A DNA stretch of 64,000 bases, from contig NZ_JADNYP010000006.1 in the NCBI RefSeq assembly GCF_015680705.1, forward strand, positions 1 through 64,000, in the 5' to 3' direction. Each line of letters opens with the position of its first letter. Position 1 is the stretch's first letter. The notes under the pieces are model-generated. The model saw only the letters and a list, made by a program, of their open reading frames with translations. It had not been told where the DNA came from and made no database searches. The translations under genes and the position numbers were made by a program. This document shows, one piece after another, positions 34,783 through 45,732 of this stretch. Origin of the DNA: Pseudomonas fulva (lineage in GTDB: Bacteria > Pseudomonadota > Gammaproteobacteria > Pseudomonadales > Pseudomonadaceae).

Positions 34783-35652
34783 TCACTCCTCGACGCTCAT
34801 GTATTGCTTGGCCCAGCGGATGTAGTCCTCGGGCTGGGTGTAGGTGTGCGAGAGCTCGGTGGCACTGAGGTTTTCCGAGCGGCTCTGGCGACCGCGCTGC
34901 TGGCGCAGGCAATCGTAGGTGGCCTTGATCGCGGCGAAGTAGGCGGCATGGCCGTCGACCACGATGCGTACGCCCAGGTCGGCCAGACGCTTGTCGTCGT
35001 TGAGGCTGGGATTGCCATAGGTCACCAGCATCAGTGGCACGCTCAGGCGCTCGGCGATCTTTTCCAGATGATCGAAGTCCTTCACACCGACCATGCAGAT
35101 CCCGTCGGCCCCGGCACGCTGATAGTCCAGGGTGCGAGCGACCACCTCTTCGAGCGACAGGACCCCGGCATTGGTCCGGGCGATGATCGACATGGCCGAA
35201 TCGACCCGAGCCTCCAGCGCCGCGCGAATCTTGCCGACACCTTCCTCGATCGAGATCAGGTCGGTGGACTTGCGTCCGAACTGAGCCGGCAGCAAGGTAT
35301 CCTCGAGGGTGAGGGCAGCCACCCCGGCACGCTCGAGCTCGATCACCGTGCGCATGACATTCAGCGCATTGCCGTAGCCATGATCGGCATCGGCCAGGAA
35401 CGGCAACTGCGCCACACGACCGATCCGGGTCGCCTGTTCGACGAATTCGCTGAGGGTGATCAGGGCGAAGTCAGGCGCGGCCAGCACCTGCAACGAGGCG
35501 ACCGAGCCACCGAGGATACCGACCTCGAAGCCCAGGTCCGCGGCGATGCGGGCCGACATTGGATCGAATACCGAGGCGGTGTGATAGCACGAATCCGAGC
35601 AAAGGAGTTCGCGAAAGGCGATACGCAAATCGTGATGGGAAGCCTTGGGCAT
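34783..35652 (-). CDS. Oxaloacetate decarboxylase, isocitrate lyase/PEP mutase superfamily
   Basis: 289 aa. TIM-barrel with [25 protein letters not shown], the metal-binding [17 protein letters not shown] and TLEDTLLP, and ARTNAGV. It matches the P. aeruginosa PA4872-type oxaloacetate decarboxylase family, which decarboxylates oxaloacetate to pyruvate with Mg2+. It lacks the KKCG-type Cys of isocitrate lyase. ATG 35652 has GGAG 5 nt upstream and is preferred to GTG 35658. Confidence 0.88.
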   Translation of the reverse strand: MPKASHHDLRIAFRELLCSDSCYHTASVFDPMSARIAADLGFEVGILGGSVASLQVLAAPDFALITLSEFVEQATRIGRVAQLPFLADADHGYGNALNVMRTVIELERAGVAALTLEDTLLPAQFGRKSTDLISIEEGVGKIRAALEARVDSAMSIIARTNAGVLSLEEVVARTLDYQRAGADGICMVGVKDFDHLEKIAERLSVPLMLVTYGNPSLNDDKRLADLGVRIVVDGHAAYFAAIKATYDCLRQQRGRQSRSENLSATELSHTYTQPEDYIRWAKQYMSVEE

Positions 35653-36050
35653 GGTCACTCCGCATTAACAGTGAATTTGAACGGGCTGACTACCGACCCT
35701 GGGAGGGCCTACCTGACCTGTTCCAACCGACGCCATCAGGCGGTCATGCTCGACATGCTGGCAGGGGAATAGAAGGTGTGGATTTACAGCGTCTGAACAT
35801 CTCCGGCGAAAACCTGCGCCATTGTGGTGCAGGCCCCGGAATTCGGCCTTTCAGGCATGGCCACATTACCATGTTGGTTGGCATACCAGAATGAAACCCT
35901 TCATGCCGATCCGGCATAGGGAATGCCGCTATTACATAGTTAGCTATCAAACCAGGTAGGATGACCGGGCTTCATGAACAGCGACACGCAAGGCCAGCGA
36001 CACGTTCGGCCCTGCTCCATCATCGACTTTTTCATTGTCAGGAATCCCGA
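35653..36050. promoter_or_regulatory. Divergent promoter region with inverted repeat ATGCCG-ATC-CGGCAT
   Basis: About 400 bp between divergent genes with no supportable ORF. A perfect 6-3-6 inverted repeat lies at 35903-35917, and ATAG-TTAG-CTAT at about 35936-35947, both within 150 nt of the exporter start. They are candidate operators. Confidence 0.4.
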
Positions 36051-37505
36051 GTGACTACCGGCCTCGCACCCGACGCACTGCGCAAAGTACTCCTTGCCCT
36101 GATGACGGCGATCTTCCTCGGCGCATTGGACCAGACCATCGTCGCCGTGTCGTTGCCTGCCATCTCGACGCAATTGGGCGATGTCGGCCTGCTGGCCTGG
36201 GTCGTTTCCGGATACATGGTCGCCATGACCGTGGCCGTGCCGATCTACGGCAAGCTGGGCGACCTGCACGGGCGACGGCGGATGATTCTCACCGGGACCG
36301 CCTTGTTCACCCTGGCCTCGCTGTTCTGTGCCGTGGCCCAGGACATGCCGCAACTGATCATGGCCAGGGTGCTGCAAGGCATCGGGGCGGGCGGCATGGT
36401 CTCGGTCAGCCAGGCGATCATCGGCGACTTCGTCCCGCCACGCGAGCGTGGACGCTACCAAGGCTACTTCAGCAGCATGTACGCACTGGCCAGCGTGGCC
36501 GGCCCGGTACTGGGCGGCGGGCTGACCGAGCACCTGTCGTGGCGCTGGGTATTCTGGATCAACCTGCCGCTGGGCCTGGGTGCCTGGTGGATGCTGCGGC
36601 GCGCCCTCGCCCAGATCGAAGCGCCCCACCGCCAAGGCCGGGTCGATTACCTGGGCGCACTGCTGCTGGTCCTGGGCCTGGGCAGCTTGCTGCTCGGCAT
36701 CACCCTGGTCGGCCAGGGCCATGCCTGGTCATCTACGCCGGTGCTGGCGCTGGAAGCCTGTGCGCTGGTCGGGCTGGCGGCGTTCGTCGTTCACGAAGGA
36801 CGAACCCCCGAGCCGCTGTTGCCGCTGCATCTGTTCGGCAACCGGGTGGCAGTGCTGTGCTGGTGCACCCTGTTCTTCGCCAGCTTCCAGTCGATTTCCC
36901 TGGGCGTGCTGATGCCCTTGCGCTTCCAGGCGGTGACTGGCGCAGGTGCCGACAATGCCGCGCTGCATCTGCTGCCATTGGCGATGGGGTTGCCCATCGG
37001 AGCTTTCACCGGTGGACGACTGACGTCGATGACCGGACGCTACAAGCCGCAGATCCTCGTTGGCGCTGCGCTGATGCCATTGACCGTGCTCGGCATGGCC
37101 TTGACGCCGCCGCAGGCGGCCGTGCTGGGCGCGGTATTCATGCTCGGCACCGGTATCGCCTGTGGCCTGCAATTCCCGACCTCGCTGGTCGGCACGCAGA
37201 ATGCCGTGCAGGCCAGCCATATCGGGGTCGCCACCAGCACCACCAACCTGTTCCGCTCCCTGGGTGGGGCAGTAGGCGTGGCGCTGATGTCCAGCCTGCT
37301 GCTGGCATTGCTGCACGCCGAGGGCCTGGCCCCCGACGGCAACCTCCTGCTTGGCAGTTTGCAGGCCGAGCGAAGCGACTTGCAGGTCCAGGCCCATCTG
37401 CTGGTCATCTTCCGTGATCTGCTGGTGTTCAGCGCCGGGGTTTCGCTGGTAGGTCTGGTGGCGGCCTTGGCGCTACCAGACCGTTCCTTGCGTGGCTACC
37501 GCTAG
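36051..37505 (+). CDS. DHA2-family MFS drug exporter (EmrB/QacA type)
   Basis: 484 aa with 14 predicted helices. Motifs: LGALDQTIVAVSLPAISTQL (motif D1), GKLGDLHGRRRMILTG (motif A), and GPVLGGGLTEHLSWRWVFWINLP (antiporter motif C region). GTG 36051 is chosen since AGGAA precedes it at 6 nt and the protein then begins as in relatives; the frame is open back to 35961. It is convergent with ttgR, next to the RND system, forming an efflux cluster. Confidence 0.9.
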   Translation: MTTGLAPDALRKVLLALMTAIFLGALDQTIVAVSLPAISTQLGDVGLLAWVVSGYMVAMTVAVPIYGKLGDLHGRRRMILTGTALFTLASLFCAVAQDMPQLIMARVLQGIGAGGMVSVSQAIIGDFVPPRERGRYQGYFSSMYALASVAGPVLGGGLTEHLSWRWVFWINLPLGLGAWWMLRRALAQIEAPHRQGRVDYLGALLLVLGLGSLLLGITLVGQGHAWSSTPVLALEACALVGLAAFVVHEGRTPEPLLPLHLFGNRVAVLCWCTLFFASFQSISLGVLMPLRFQAVTGAGADNAALHLLPLAMGLPIGAFTGGRLTSMTGRYKPQILVGAALMPLTVLGMALTPPQAAVLGAVFMLGTGIACGLQFPTSLVGTQNAVQASHIGVATSTTNLFRSLGGAVGVALMSSLLLALLHAEGLAPDGNLLLGSLQAERSDLQVQAHLLVIFRDLLVFSAGVSLVGLVAALALPDRSLRGYR

Positions 37506-37556
37506 TCGCATCTCGTAATAATCGTGCAACACTTGTTCACAATCCTTCACAAGGTG

Positions 37557-38189
37557 TCATTTGCGCAGCGCAGGGCTCAAGCGCAACATGTCCAGCCCGG
37601 TATCGGCCCATTTTTCCGCGTCACCGAGCAGATCGAAGCTGTCCGGCAGCAACAGCCAGCGACCCACCAGTCCGTCAATATAGGCGAACAGCGCGATGGC
37701 CGCGCGGTCGACATCGAGGTCCGCAGGCAACTGGCGGCGGCGTACGGCATTGGCGATAGCGAGCGAGATGTTTTCATGGCACTCGATGATCGAACTCTGT
37801 CGCTGCAGGCGGATATCGCACATGTCGTCGGTGAATTCGCACTTGTATTGCAGGATCTCGTTGATCCGGCGCGTGCGCGGATCACGCACCAGTTGCCGCA
37901 TCAACTGGATGAGCAGCTCTCGTGTGCAGCCCAGCGGGTCCAGTTCGTCCTCGCTCTCGCTGGCGCGGGCGAGTGGATCGAGGGTTTCGTGCAGGCTGTC
38001 GAGCAGGGCCTCGACCAGCTCGGCCTTGTTGCTGAAGTGCCAGTAGATCGCGCCGCGGGTCACGCCCGCCAGCTCGGCGATGTCGGCAAGCGTGGTTCGC
38101 GCCACGCCACGGTTGTAGAAGGCCTTTTCCGCGGCCTCGATGATCTGGCTACGGGTTTCCTGGGCTTCCTCTTTGGTACGACGGACCAT
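37557..38189 (-). CDS. ttgR: TetR-family repressor of the TtgABC efflux pump
   Basis: 210 aa, the length of P. putida TtgR. HTH in the N-terminal 50 residues ([20 protein letters not shown]). The C-terminal ligand pocket of the family binds flavonoids, chloramphenicol and other antibiotics, releasing the operator. It is divergent from ttgABC with the known-type operator between them. Confidence 0.95.
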   Translation of the reverse strand: MVRRTKEEAQETRSQIIEAAEKAFYNRGVARTTLADIAELAGVTRGAIYWHFSNKAELVEALLDSLHETLDPLARASESEDELDPLGCTRELLIQLMRQLVRDPRTRRINEILQYKCEFTDDMCDIRLQRQSSIIECHENISLAIANAVRRRQLPADLDVDRAAIALFAYIDGLVGRWLLLPDSFDLLGDAEKWADTGLDMLRLSPALRK

Positions 38190-38317
38190 GGCAGTACAAC
38201 CTCATCAGGGTCCAGGCCCCGGTCAGGCGCAGGACGATCTGGCCGAAGCGCCTCTGCGGGGCGTTGTCGGCATGCATTTATCCAGTGCCGCTGCAGTGGC
38301 AAGTTCGCCGCTGGCGG

Positions 38318-38347
38318 TATTTACAAACAACCATGAATGTAAGTATA
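38318..38347. promoter_or_regulatory. TtgR operator
   Basis: Imperfect inverted repeat with half-sites TATTTACA and TGTAAGTATA, in the ttgR-ttgA intergenic region. It agrees with the TtgR operator described for P. putida, which overlaps both divergent promoters. Confidence 0.8.
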
Positions 38348-38478
38348 TTCGTTAGTAAGCTATTTATCCACACGACAACGTTTTTCGATGTTCAGCCGCC
38401 GCGCGCACGGCGCTGGACCTGAAAAGGTATCTCCACCATCTTTGAGCGTCTCCCTGCTCTTGCGACCCGAGGATCCCC

Positions 38479-39636
38479 ATGCAACTCAAGCCAGCCGTCT
38501 CCGCTCTGGTTTCCGCCGTCGCCCTGGCCGCCTTGCTCAGTGGCTGCCAGAAGAACGAGGAAGCAGCGCCACCCGCGCAAGCTCCCAAGGTCGGCGTCGT
38601 CACCCTGCAGCAGCAGCCTTTCACCCTGACTTCGGAACTGCCCGGACGCACCAGCGCCTTCCGCGTCGCGGAGGTCCGTCCTCAGGTCAACGGGATCATC
38701 CTCAAGCGGTTGTTCAAGGAAGGCAGCGACGTCAAGGCAGGCCAGCAGCTCTACCAGATCGACCCTTCCGTCTATGAGGCCAACCTGGCCAATGCCCAGG
38801 CCGACGTGCAGGCCACCCGTTCGCTGGCCGGTCGCTACAAGCAGCTGATCGACGAGCAGGCCGTGAGCAAGCAGGAATACGACGATGCCAACGCCAAGCG
38901 GCTGCAGGCCGAGGCGGCCCTCAAGAGTGCCCAGATCGACCTGCGCTACACCAAGGTGCTGGCCCCGATCAGCGGGCGCATCGGCCGCTCGGCGGTGACC
39001 GAGGGCGCGCTGGTGAACAGCGGCCAGAGCAACGCCATGGCCACCATCCAGCAGCTCGATCCGATCTACGTCGACGTGACCCAGTCCACCGCCGAGCTGC
39101 TCAAGCTGCGCCGTGATCTGGAAAACGGCCAGCTGCAGCGCGCCGGCGAAAACGCCGCCAAGGTCCAGCTGGTGCTGGAGGACGGCTCGCTCTATGCCCA
39201 GGAAGGCCGCCTGGAGTTCTCCGAAGTCTCGGTCGACGAGACCACAGGCTCGGTGACTCTTCGCGCCCTGTTCCCCAACCCTGACCACGTCCTGCTGCCC
39301 GGCATGTTCGTTCATGCCCGCCTGCAGGCCGGCGTCAACGAAAAAGCCATCCTGGCACCGCAACAGGGTGTGACCCGCGACCTCAAGGGCAACCCGACGG
39401 CCATGGTGGTCAACCAGCAGAACAAGGTCGAGCAGCGTCAACTCAAGGCCAGCCGCACCGTTGGCAACGACTGGCTGATCGAGGAAGGCCTCAATCCCGG
39501 CGACCGCCTGATCACCGAGGGCTTGCAGTACGTGCGCCCCGGCGTCGAGGTCCAGGTCGGCGAAGCCACCAACGTCAAGAAGCCGGCCGATCCAGCCCAG
39601 GCCAATGCGACCAGCGCAGGCGGCAAAGGGGAGTAA
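38479..39636 (+). CDS. ttgA: RND efflux membrane fusion lipoprotein
   Basis: 385 aa. Lipobox LLSGCQ (Cys near residue 24). HlyD-type architecture: barrel-sandwich (lipoyl) halves around PQVNGIILKRLFKEGSDVKAGQ and TKVLAPISGRIGRS, a helical hairpin between, and beta-barrel and membrane-proximal domains. It joins TtgB to TtgC across the periplasm. First gene of ttgABC; 3 nt before ttgB. Confidence 0.95.
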   Translation: MQLKPAVSALVSAVALAALLSGCQKNEEAAPPAQAPKVGVVTLQQQPFTLTSELPGRTSAFRVAEVRPQVNGIILKRLFKEGSDVKAGQQLYQIDPSVYEANLANAQADVQATRSLAGRYKQLIDEQAVSKQEYDDANAKRLQAEAALKSAQIDLRYTKVLAPISGRIGRSAVTEGALVNSGQSNAMATIQQLDPIYVDVTQSTAELLKLRRDLENGQLQRAGENAAKVQLVLEDGSLYAQEGRLEFSEVSVDETTGSVTLRALFPNPDHVLLPGMFVHARLQAGVNEKAILAPQQGVTRDLKGNPTAMVVNQQNKVEQRQLKASRTVGNDWLIEEGLNPGDRLITEGLQYVRPGVEVQVGEATNVKKPADPAQANATSAGGKGE

Positions 39637-39639
39637 GAC

Positions 39640-42600
39640 ATGTCGAAGTTCTTTATCGATCGCCCGATCTTCGCCTGGGTGATCGCCCTGGTGATCATGC
39701 TGGTCGGCGCCTTGTCGATCCTCAAGCTGCCGATCAGCCAGTACCCCAGCATCGCGCCGCCGGCCATCGCCATCTCGGTGAACTACCCGGGCGCCTCGGC
39801 GCAGACCGTGCAGGACACCGTGGTACAGGTGATCGAGCAGCAGCTCAACGGCATCGACCACCTGCGTTATGTGCAGTCCGAGAGCAACTCCGACGGCAGC
39901 ATGACCATCACCGCCACCTTCGAGCAGGGCACCGACCCCGACATCGCCCAGGTCCAGGTGCAGAACAAGCTCAACCTGGCCACCCCGCTGCTGCCGCAAG
40001 AGGTGCAACAGCAGGGTATCCGCGTGACCAAGGCGGTGAAGAACTTCCTGCTGGTCATCGGCCTGGTTTCCGAGGATGGCAGCCTGACCAAGGACGACCT
40101 GGCGAACTACATCGTCTCCAACATGCAGGACCCGATCTCGCGAACCTCCGGGGTCGGTGACTTCCAGGTGTTCGGCGCCCAGTACGCCATGCGTATCTGG
40201 CTCGATCCGGCCAAGCTGAACAAGTTCCAGCTGACGCCGGTGGACGTGCGCAATGCGGTGACCGCGCAGAACGTGCAGGTTTCCTCTGGCCAGCTCGGCG
40301 GCCTGCCGGCCGTGCCTGGCACTCAGCTCAACGCGACCATCATCGGCAAGACGCGCCTGCAGACCGCTGAACAGTTCGAGAATATCCTGCTCAAGGTCAA
40401 CCAGGACGGCTCCCAGGTTCGCCTGAGGGACGTCGCCCAGGTCGGCCTGGGTGGCGAGAACTATGCCGTCAGCGCGCAATACAACGGCAAGCCGGCGTCC
40501 GGCATGGCGATCAAGCTGGCCACTGGCGCGAACGCCCTGGATACCGCCAAGGCGCTGCGCCAGACCGTCGCCGACCTCGAGCCGTTCTTCCCGCCAGGCG
40601 TGAAGGCGGTATTCCCCTACGACACCACGCCCGTGGTCACCGAATCCATCAGTGGCGTGATCCACACCCTGATCGAGGCGGTGGTGCTGGTGTTCCTGGT
40701 GATGTACCTGTTCCTGCAGAACTTCCGTGCCACCATCATCACCACCATGACCGTGCCGGTGGTGCTGCTCGGTACGTTCGGCATCCTGGCCGCCGCCGGT
40801 TTCAACATCAATACCCTGACTATGTTCGCCATGATCCTGGCCATCGGCCTGCTGGTGGACGATGCCATCGTGGTGGTGGAGAACGTCGAGCGGGTCATGT
40901 CCGAGGAGGGGCTGCCGCCGAAGGAAGCGACCAAGCGCTCCATGGGGCAGATCCAGGGTGCGTTGGTGGGTATCGCCCTGGTGCTTTCGGCGGTACTGCT
41001 GCCCATGGCGTTCTTCGGCGGCTCCACCGGTGTGATCTACCGTCAGTTCTCGATCACCATCGTCTCGGCCATGGGCCTGTCGGTGCTGGTTGCGCTGATC
41101 TTCACCCCGGCGCTGTGCGCCACCTTGCTCAAGCCGCTGAAGAAGGGCCAGCATCACGAGGCCAAGGGCGGCTTCTTCGGCTGGTTCAACCGTCAGTTCG
41201 ATCGCAGCGTGACAGGCTACGAGCGTAGCGTCGGCGGCATCCTGCGCCACAAGGCGCCGTTCCTGCTGGTCTATGCGCTGATCGTGGTCGGCATGATCTG
41301 GCTGTTCACCCGCATCCCGACCGCGTTCCTGCCCGAGGAGGACCAGGGCGTGCTGTTCGCCCAGGTACAGACGCCAGCCGGCTCCAGCGCCGAGCGCACT
41401 CAGGCGGTGGTCGACAACATGCGTGAATACCTGCTGCGCGACGAGGCCGACACGGTATCCTCGGTGTTCACGGTCACCGGCTTCAACTTCGCCGGTCGCG
41501 GCCAGAGTTCGGGCATGGCCTTCATCATGCTCAAGCCGTGGGAAGAACGCTCCTCCGAGAACAGCGTGTTCGGCCTGGCCGCCCGCGCCCAGCAGCACTT
41601 CTTCAGCTTCCGCGACGCCATGGTGTTCGCCTTCGCGCCACCGGCGGTGCTGGAGTTGGGCAACGCCACCGGCTTCGACGTGTTCCTCCAGGATCGCGGC
41701 GGTGTCGGCCACGAGAAGCTCATGGAAGCGCGCAACCAGTTCCTGGCCAAGGCTTCGCAGAGCAAGATCCTCTCGGGCGTGCGCCCCAATGGCCTGAACG
41801 ACGAACCGCAGTACGAGCTGACCATCGACGATGAGCGCGCCAGCGCCCTGGGTGTGACCATCGCCGATATCAACAGCACCCTGTCGATCGCCCTGGGCGG
41901 CAGCTACGTCAACGACTTCATCGACCGTGGCCGCGTCAAGAAGGTCTATATCCAGGGCCAGCCCAACGCCCGGATGAGCCCTGAAGACCTGCACAAGTGG
42001 TACGTGCGCAACGGCGCCGGCGAGATGGTGCCGTTCTCGGCCTTCGCCCGTGGCGAATGGACCTACGGTTCGCCCAAGCTGTCGCGCTACAACGGCGTGG
42101 AGGCGGTGGAGATCCTCGGTGCGCCGGCGCCCGGCTACAGTACCGGTGAAGCCATGGCCGAGGTCGAGCGTATCGCCGGCGAGCTGCCGGACGGCATCGG
42201 TTTCGCCTGGACCGGCATGTCCTACGAGGAGAAACTCTCCGGCTCGCAGATGCCGGCGCTGTTCGCCCTCTCGCTGCTGTTCGTGTTCCTCTGCCTGGCA
42301 GCGCTGTACGAGAGCTGGTCGATCCCGATCGCCGTGGTGCTGGTGGTACCGCTGGGCATCATCGGTGCGCTGATCGCCACCAGCCTGCGCGGCCTGTCCA
42401 ACGATGTGTACTTCCTGGTCGGCCTGCTGACCACCATCGGCCTGGCGGCGAAGAACGCGATCCTGATCGTCGAGTTCGCCAAGGAGCTGCACGAACAGGG
42501 CAAGAGCCTGTATGACGCGACCATCGAAGCGTGCCGCATGCGTCTGCGGCCGATCATCATGACCTCGCTGGCCTTCATCCTGGGCGTGGTACCGTTGACC

Positions 42601-42792
42601 ATCGCCACCGGCGCAGGCTCGGGTAGCCAGCATGCCATCGGCACCGGCGTGATCGGCGGCATGATCAGTGCGACCGTACTGGCCATCTTCTGGGTGCCGC
42701 TGTTCTTCGTCGCAGTGTCGTCGCTGTTCGGCAGCAAGCAGCCGAAGACCGACGCCACCCCTGAAACTCCACGTTATGAGGCTGGGCAATGA
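39640..42792 (+). CDS. ttgB: RND efflux inner-membrane transporter
   Basis: 1050 aa, of the HAE1 family (AcrB/MexB-like). Starts [19 protein letters not shown]; twelve helices and two large periplasmic loops. Proton-relay aspartates Asp407 and Asp408 lie in [18 protein letters not shown]. It exports solvents (toluene), beta-lactams, tetracycline, chloramphenicol and flavonoids in P. putida. It overlaps ttgC by 4 nt. Confidence 0.97.
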   Translation: MSKFFIDRPIFAWVIALVIMLVGALSILKLPISQYPSIAPPAIAISVNYPGASAQTVQDTVVQVIEQQLNGIDHLRYVQSESNSDGSMTITATFEQGTDPDIAQVQVQNKLNLATPLLPQEVQQQGIRVTKAVKNFLLVIGLVSEDGSLTKDDLANYIVSNMQDPISRTSGVGDFQVFGAQYAMRIWLDPAKLNKFQLTPVDVRNAVTAQNVQVSSGQLGGLPAVPGTQLNATIIGKTRLQTAEQFENILLKVNQDGSQVRLRDVAQVGLGGENYAVSAQYNGKPASGMAIKLATGANALDTAKALRQTVADLEPFFPPGVKAVFPYDTTPVVTESISGVIHTLIEAVVLVFLVMYLFLQNFRATIITTMTVPVVLLGTFGILAAAGFNINTLTMFAMILAIGLLVDDAIVVVENVERVMSEEGLPPKEATKRSMGQIQGALVGIALVLSAVLLPMAFFGGSTGVIYRQFSITIVSAMGLSVLVALIFTPALCATLLKPLKKGQHHEAKGGFFGWFNRQFDRSVTGYERSVGGILRHKAPFLLVYALIVVGMIWLFTRIPTAFLPEEDQGVLFAQVQTPAGSSAERTQAVVDNMREYLLRDEADTVSSVFTVTGFNFAGRGQSSGMAFIMLKPWEERSSENSVFGLAARAQQHFFSFRDAMVFAFAPPAVLELGNATGFDVFLQDRGGVGHEKLMEARNQFLAKASQSKILSGVRPNGLNDEPQYELTIDDERASALGVTIADINSTLSIALGGSYVNDFIDRGRVKKVYIQGQPNARMSPEDLHKWYVRNGAGEMVPFSAFARGEWTYGSPKLSRYNGVEAVEILGAPAPGYSTGEAMAEVERIAGELPDGIGFAWTGMSYEEKLSGSQMPALFALSLLFVFLCLAALYESWSIPIAVVLVVPLGIIGALIATSLRGLSNDVYFLVGLLTTIGLAAKNAILIVEFAKELHEQGKSLYDATIEACRMRLRPIIMTSLAFILGVVPLTIATGAGSGSQHAIGTGVIGGMISATVLAIFWVPLFFVAVSSLFGSKQPKTDATPETPRYEAGQ

Positions 42793-44243
42793 CCAAGTCC
42801 TTGCTGTCCCTGGCGGTAACCGCCTTCATCCTTGGCGGTTGCTCGCTGATTCCCGACTACCAGGCCCCGGAAGCGCCGGTGCCTGCCCAGTGGCCCCAGG
42901 GCCCGGCCTACTCGCCGGCCGAATCGGCCAGCGTGGCGGCCGCCGAACAGGGCTGGCGCCAGGTGTTCCGGGATCCTGCGCTGCAACAGCTGATCCAGAC
43001 CGCGCTGCTCAACAACCGCGACCTGCGGGTGGCGGCCCTGAACATCGACGCCTATCGCGCCCAATATCGCATCCAGCGGGCCGACCTGCTGCCAGCGGTC
43101 TCGGCTACCGGCAGCGGTACCCGCCAGCGGGTGCCGGCGGATCTGTCGCAGACGGGTGAATCAGGCATCACCAGCCAGTATTCGGCCACCCTGGGCGTGA
43201 GCGCCTACGAACTGGACCTGTTCGGACGGGTGCGCAGCCTGTCCGAACAGGCCCTGGAAACCTACCTGTCCAGCGAGCAGGCCCGGCGCTCCACGCAGAT
43301 CAGCCTGGTCGCCAGCGTAGCCAATGCCTATTACACCTGGCAGGCCGACAAGGAACTGCTCAAGCTGACCGAGGATACCCTCAAGACCTACGAGCAAAGC
43401 TACGCGCTGACTCGCCGCAGCAACGAGGTCGGGGTCTCTTCGGCGCTCGATGTCAGCCAGGCACGCACGGCGGTCGAGGGCGCGCGTGTCAAGCTGTCGC
43501 AATACCAGCGCCTAGTAGCCCAGGACCTCAACAGCCTGGCCGTGCTGCTGGGCACTGGCGTGCCGGCCGACCTGCCCCAGGCACTGGAACTGGGCGACGA
43601 CCAGCTGGCCGAAGTGCCGGCCGGCCTGCCGTCCGACCTGCTGCAACGGCGCCCCGACATCCTCGAGGCCGAGCATCTGCTCAGGGCCGCCAATGCCAAC
43701 ATTGGCGCGGCACGCGCGGCGTTCTTCCCGAGCATCAGCCTGACTGCCAATGCCGGAACGCTCAGTTCCGACATGGACGGCCTGTTCAAGGGTGGCTCGG
43801 GTACCTGGCTGTTCCAGCCGCAGATCAACCTGCCGATCTTCACGGCGGGGAGCCTGAAGGCCAGCCTGGATTACTCGAAGATTCAGAAGGACATCAATGT
43901 GGCCCGTTACGAGAAGGCCATCCAGACGGCCTTCCAGGAAGTGTCCGATGGCCTGGCGGCACGCAAGACCTTCTCCGAACAGCTGCAGGCCCAGCGTGAC
44001 CTGGTGGCCGCGAACCAGGACTACTATCGCCTGGCCGAACGGCGCTACCGCATCGGCATCGACAGCAACCTGACCTTTCTCGACGCCCAGCGCAACCTGT
44101 TCAGCGCCCAGCAGGCCCTGATCAGCGATCGTCTGTCGCAGCTCACCAGCGAAGTGAACCTGTACAAGGCGCTCGGTGGCGGCTGGTACGAGCGCACCGG
44201 CCAAGCTAGCCAGCAATCGGTCGTCAGCGCTTCGCGAGGCTGA
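42789..44243 (+). CDS. ttgC: RND efflux outer-membrane channel lipoprotein
   Basis: 484 aa, OprM/NodT family. Lipobox FILGGCSL. Two repeats of the TolC fold: [26 protein letters not shown] and [20 protein letters not shown]. Third gene of the operon, translationally coupled to ttgB (ATGA overlap); a hairpin follows the stop. Confidence 0.96.
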   Translation: MTKSLLSLAVTAFILGGCSLIPDYQAPEAPVPAQWPQGPAYSPAESASVAAAEQGWRQVFRDPALQQLIQTALLNNRDLRVAALNIDAYRAQYRIQRADLLPAVSATGSGTRQRVPADLSQTGESGITSQYSATLGVSAYELDLFGRVRSLSEQALETYLSSEQARRSTQISLVASVANAYYTWQADKELLKLTEDTLKTYEQSYALTRRSNEVGVSSALDVSQARTAVEGARVKLSQYQRLVAQDLNSLAVLLGTGVPADLPQALELGDDQLAEVPAGLPSDLLQRRPDILEAEHLLRAANANIGAARAAFFPSISLTANAGTLSSDMDGLFKGGSGTWLFQPQINLPIFTAGSLKASLDYSKIQKDINVARYEKAIQTAFQEVSDGLAARKTFSEQLQAQRDLVAANQDYYRLAERRYRIGIDSNLTFLDAQRNLFSAQQALISDRLSQLTSEVNLYKALGGGWYERTGQASQQSVVSASRG

Positions 44244-44436
44244 TGTTCGTCATGAAGCCGACAGGGCGGCCCTTGCGCCCTGCCCGGCTTCGATATTCCA
44301 GCAATCCCGGATCAAGTGCTTCGTCGAGGCTGTCCGGTGCTTCGAGGCAACCCTCGGCCCTATCGAAACCCTCCGTCGGCACCGGCGCTGTGCCTTGCCG
44401 TGCGCAGCCGGTCAGCGTGCATACCGCTGGCAGCAC
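44224..44436 (-). CDS. Putative small lipoprotein, uncertain
   Basis: 70 codons from GTG 44436. The short hydrophobic start [11 protein letters not shown] carries a lipobox-like LTGC, then an acidic mature part ([20 protein letters not shown]) ending [13 protein letters not shown]. The start is 10 nt after the amidotransferase stop on the same strand. The signal region is short and lacks Lys/Arg, so it may be spurious. Confidence 0.35.
   Translation of the reverse strand: MLPAVCTLTGCARQGTAPVPTEGFDRAEGCLEAPDSLDEALDPGLLEYRSRAGRKGRPVGFMTNISLAKR
44255..44290. terminator. Hairpin downstream of ttgC
   Basis: AAGCCG-a-CAGGGCG pairs with CGCCCTG-cc-CGGCTT, loop GCCCTTG or close to it. It lies 12 nt after the ttgC stop, inside the putative small convergent CDS. 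Probable terminator of ttgABC; no T-run. Confidence 0.6.
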
Positions 44437-44446
44437 CCTTGAATCT

Positions 44447-45208
44447 TCAGCGATCCTGCAATGCCGGATGGGCGTCTTGCGTGGCCTCGCCGTGCTCGCC
44501 GGCATGCCCGATGAAGCGCAACATCCATAGCCCCACCACATCGCCATGGTGCTCTTGGGTGAGGCTGGCCATGGCGCGCGCATAGACTTCGTCGTCCAGG
44601 TACTGCTGACGGGCCTCAAGCAAGGCGCGCGAATAATCGTGCACGAACTCGGGATGCCCCTGGAAGCACAGCACCTGATCACCAATGTGATAAGCGGCGA
44701 ACGGACAGAAGTCACTCCATGCGATGACCTGCGCCTCTGCCGGCAGCTGGGTCACTTGGTCCTGGTGGCTGATCAACAGGGTCAGCTCGGAAACCGCTGG
44801 GTCCATCCACGGCGTTTTCGCCGTCAGGCGGTAGCGATGCACGCCCACACCCCACCCCTGCGGCGCACGCTCGGCCTTGCCACCCAGCACCAGGGCCAGC
44901 AGTTGGTGGCCGAAGCAGACACCCAGCAGTTTCTCGCCACGTTGGTAGAGCTTGAGCAGATAGGCCTTTAGCGTCTGGATCCACGGGTCCGAACCGAACG
45001 AGTCGGCCTTGCTCCCGGTGACCAGGTAGGCGTCGAAGCGTTCATGCTCGGCGGGGTAATCGCCATTCATCACGTTATGCACCTGGAACTGCGCGGCAAT
45101 CGGCTGACGAGCGAAGAGCTGCTCGAACATCCTTCCGTAGCCCTCGTACTGCGCGATCAACTCCGGCCGCAGGACATCGGTTTCAAGGATGCAGATGCGT
45201 AGCGACAT
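44447..45208 (-). CDS. Class I glutamine amidotransferase (GMP-synthase-like domain)
   Basis: 253 aa. Nucleophile Cys in LLGVCFGHQLLALVLGG, and the catalytic His/Glu in CFQGHPEFVHDYSRAL. No synthetase domain follows, so it is a stand-alone GATase1 protein of the YfeJ/gamma-glutamyl hydrolase-like class. ATG 45208 has AGGA 9 nt upstream; the frame is open back to 45331. Substrate unknown. Confidence 0.87.
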   Translation of the reverse strand: MSLRICILETDVLRPELIAQYEGYGRMFEQLFARQPIAAQFQVHNVMNGDYPAEHERFDAYLVTGSKADSFGSDPWIQTLKAYLLKLYQRGEKLLGVCFGHQLLALVLGGKAERAPQGWGVGVHRYRLTAKTPWMDPAVSELTLLISHQDQVTQLPAEAQVIAWSDFCPFAAYHIGDQVLCFQGHPEFVHDYSRALLEARQQYLDDEVYARAMASLTQEHHGDVVGLWMLRFIGHAGEHGEATQDAHPALQDR

Positions 45209-45571
45209 GGCAATAGTCCTGAACGACATGAGATGGATTGACCTGTAGAGCCTGCCGCGAAAGACACGTACAAGCAAGTAGGGATGTCCTGACGAATGGC
45301 GGTCTCGGGCTCTTCTGTCGGTTTCCGGCATGCGCCCGTCTAGTCAGAGCCTGGCGCCAAGGGTGCCATACGTCTGATAACGGGATGGAATCAGAATGTC
45401 CTGGGTCAAAGCAAAGAGATCTCGAACCGACGGGCGCTTCACCCTAAGGTTGCATGATGTGTCGCTCGAATGAGACAGCTCGGGTCAATGCTGCGAGCTG
45501 CCGTGAACGACCCGCTGCGAGACAAGGAAGCCAACCCCTTTCCAGGAATAACAACAACAAGGCGGTCCGCC
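45209..45571. other. Intergenic region between amidotransferase and a small membrane peptide
   Basis: About 360 bases between divergent genes; no supportable gene or repeat. It should hold both promoters, but no motif stands out. Confidence 0.4.
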
Positions 45572-45667
45572 ATGTTCAGACGTTCGAAACTACGCCAAGC
45601 CGGGCTCATATTGTTCGCCACGACCCTGCTGCTGATTCTGCCGAACCTGACCCGCCTGTTCGGCTGA
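45572..45667 (+). CDS. 31-aa single-pass membrane peptide
   Basis: ATG 45572 with AAGGCGGT 5 nt upstream. It begins with a basic segment (FRRSKLRQ) followed by one hydrophobic helix (AGLILFATTLLLILPNL) and ends TRLFG. Similar basic-plus-helix small proteins (PA3371-like) occur in pseudomonads. The frame is open upstream but only this part looks coding. 65 nt before the cytochrome gene, possibly cotranscribed. Confidence 0.6.
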   Translation: MFRRSKLRQAGLILFATTLLLILPNLTRLFG

Positions 45668-45732
45668 ATGCCGCAGTGGCTTGCACGGCCGCGGCACAGG
45701 TAAGCTGCCGACCCTGACGTCGGAGACCACCC

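Noticed and set aside
35776..35894. Short plus-strand frame between the decarboxylase and the exporter
   Set aside because: About 39 codons with no ribosome site and no family resemblance; more likely promoter DNA.
38392..42789. 1465-codon open frame antisense to ttgA-ttgB
   Set aside because: It is a by-product of GC-rich third positions in the true RND genes; its translation is low-complexity His/Gln/Gly/Val-rich with no domain.
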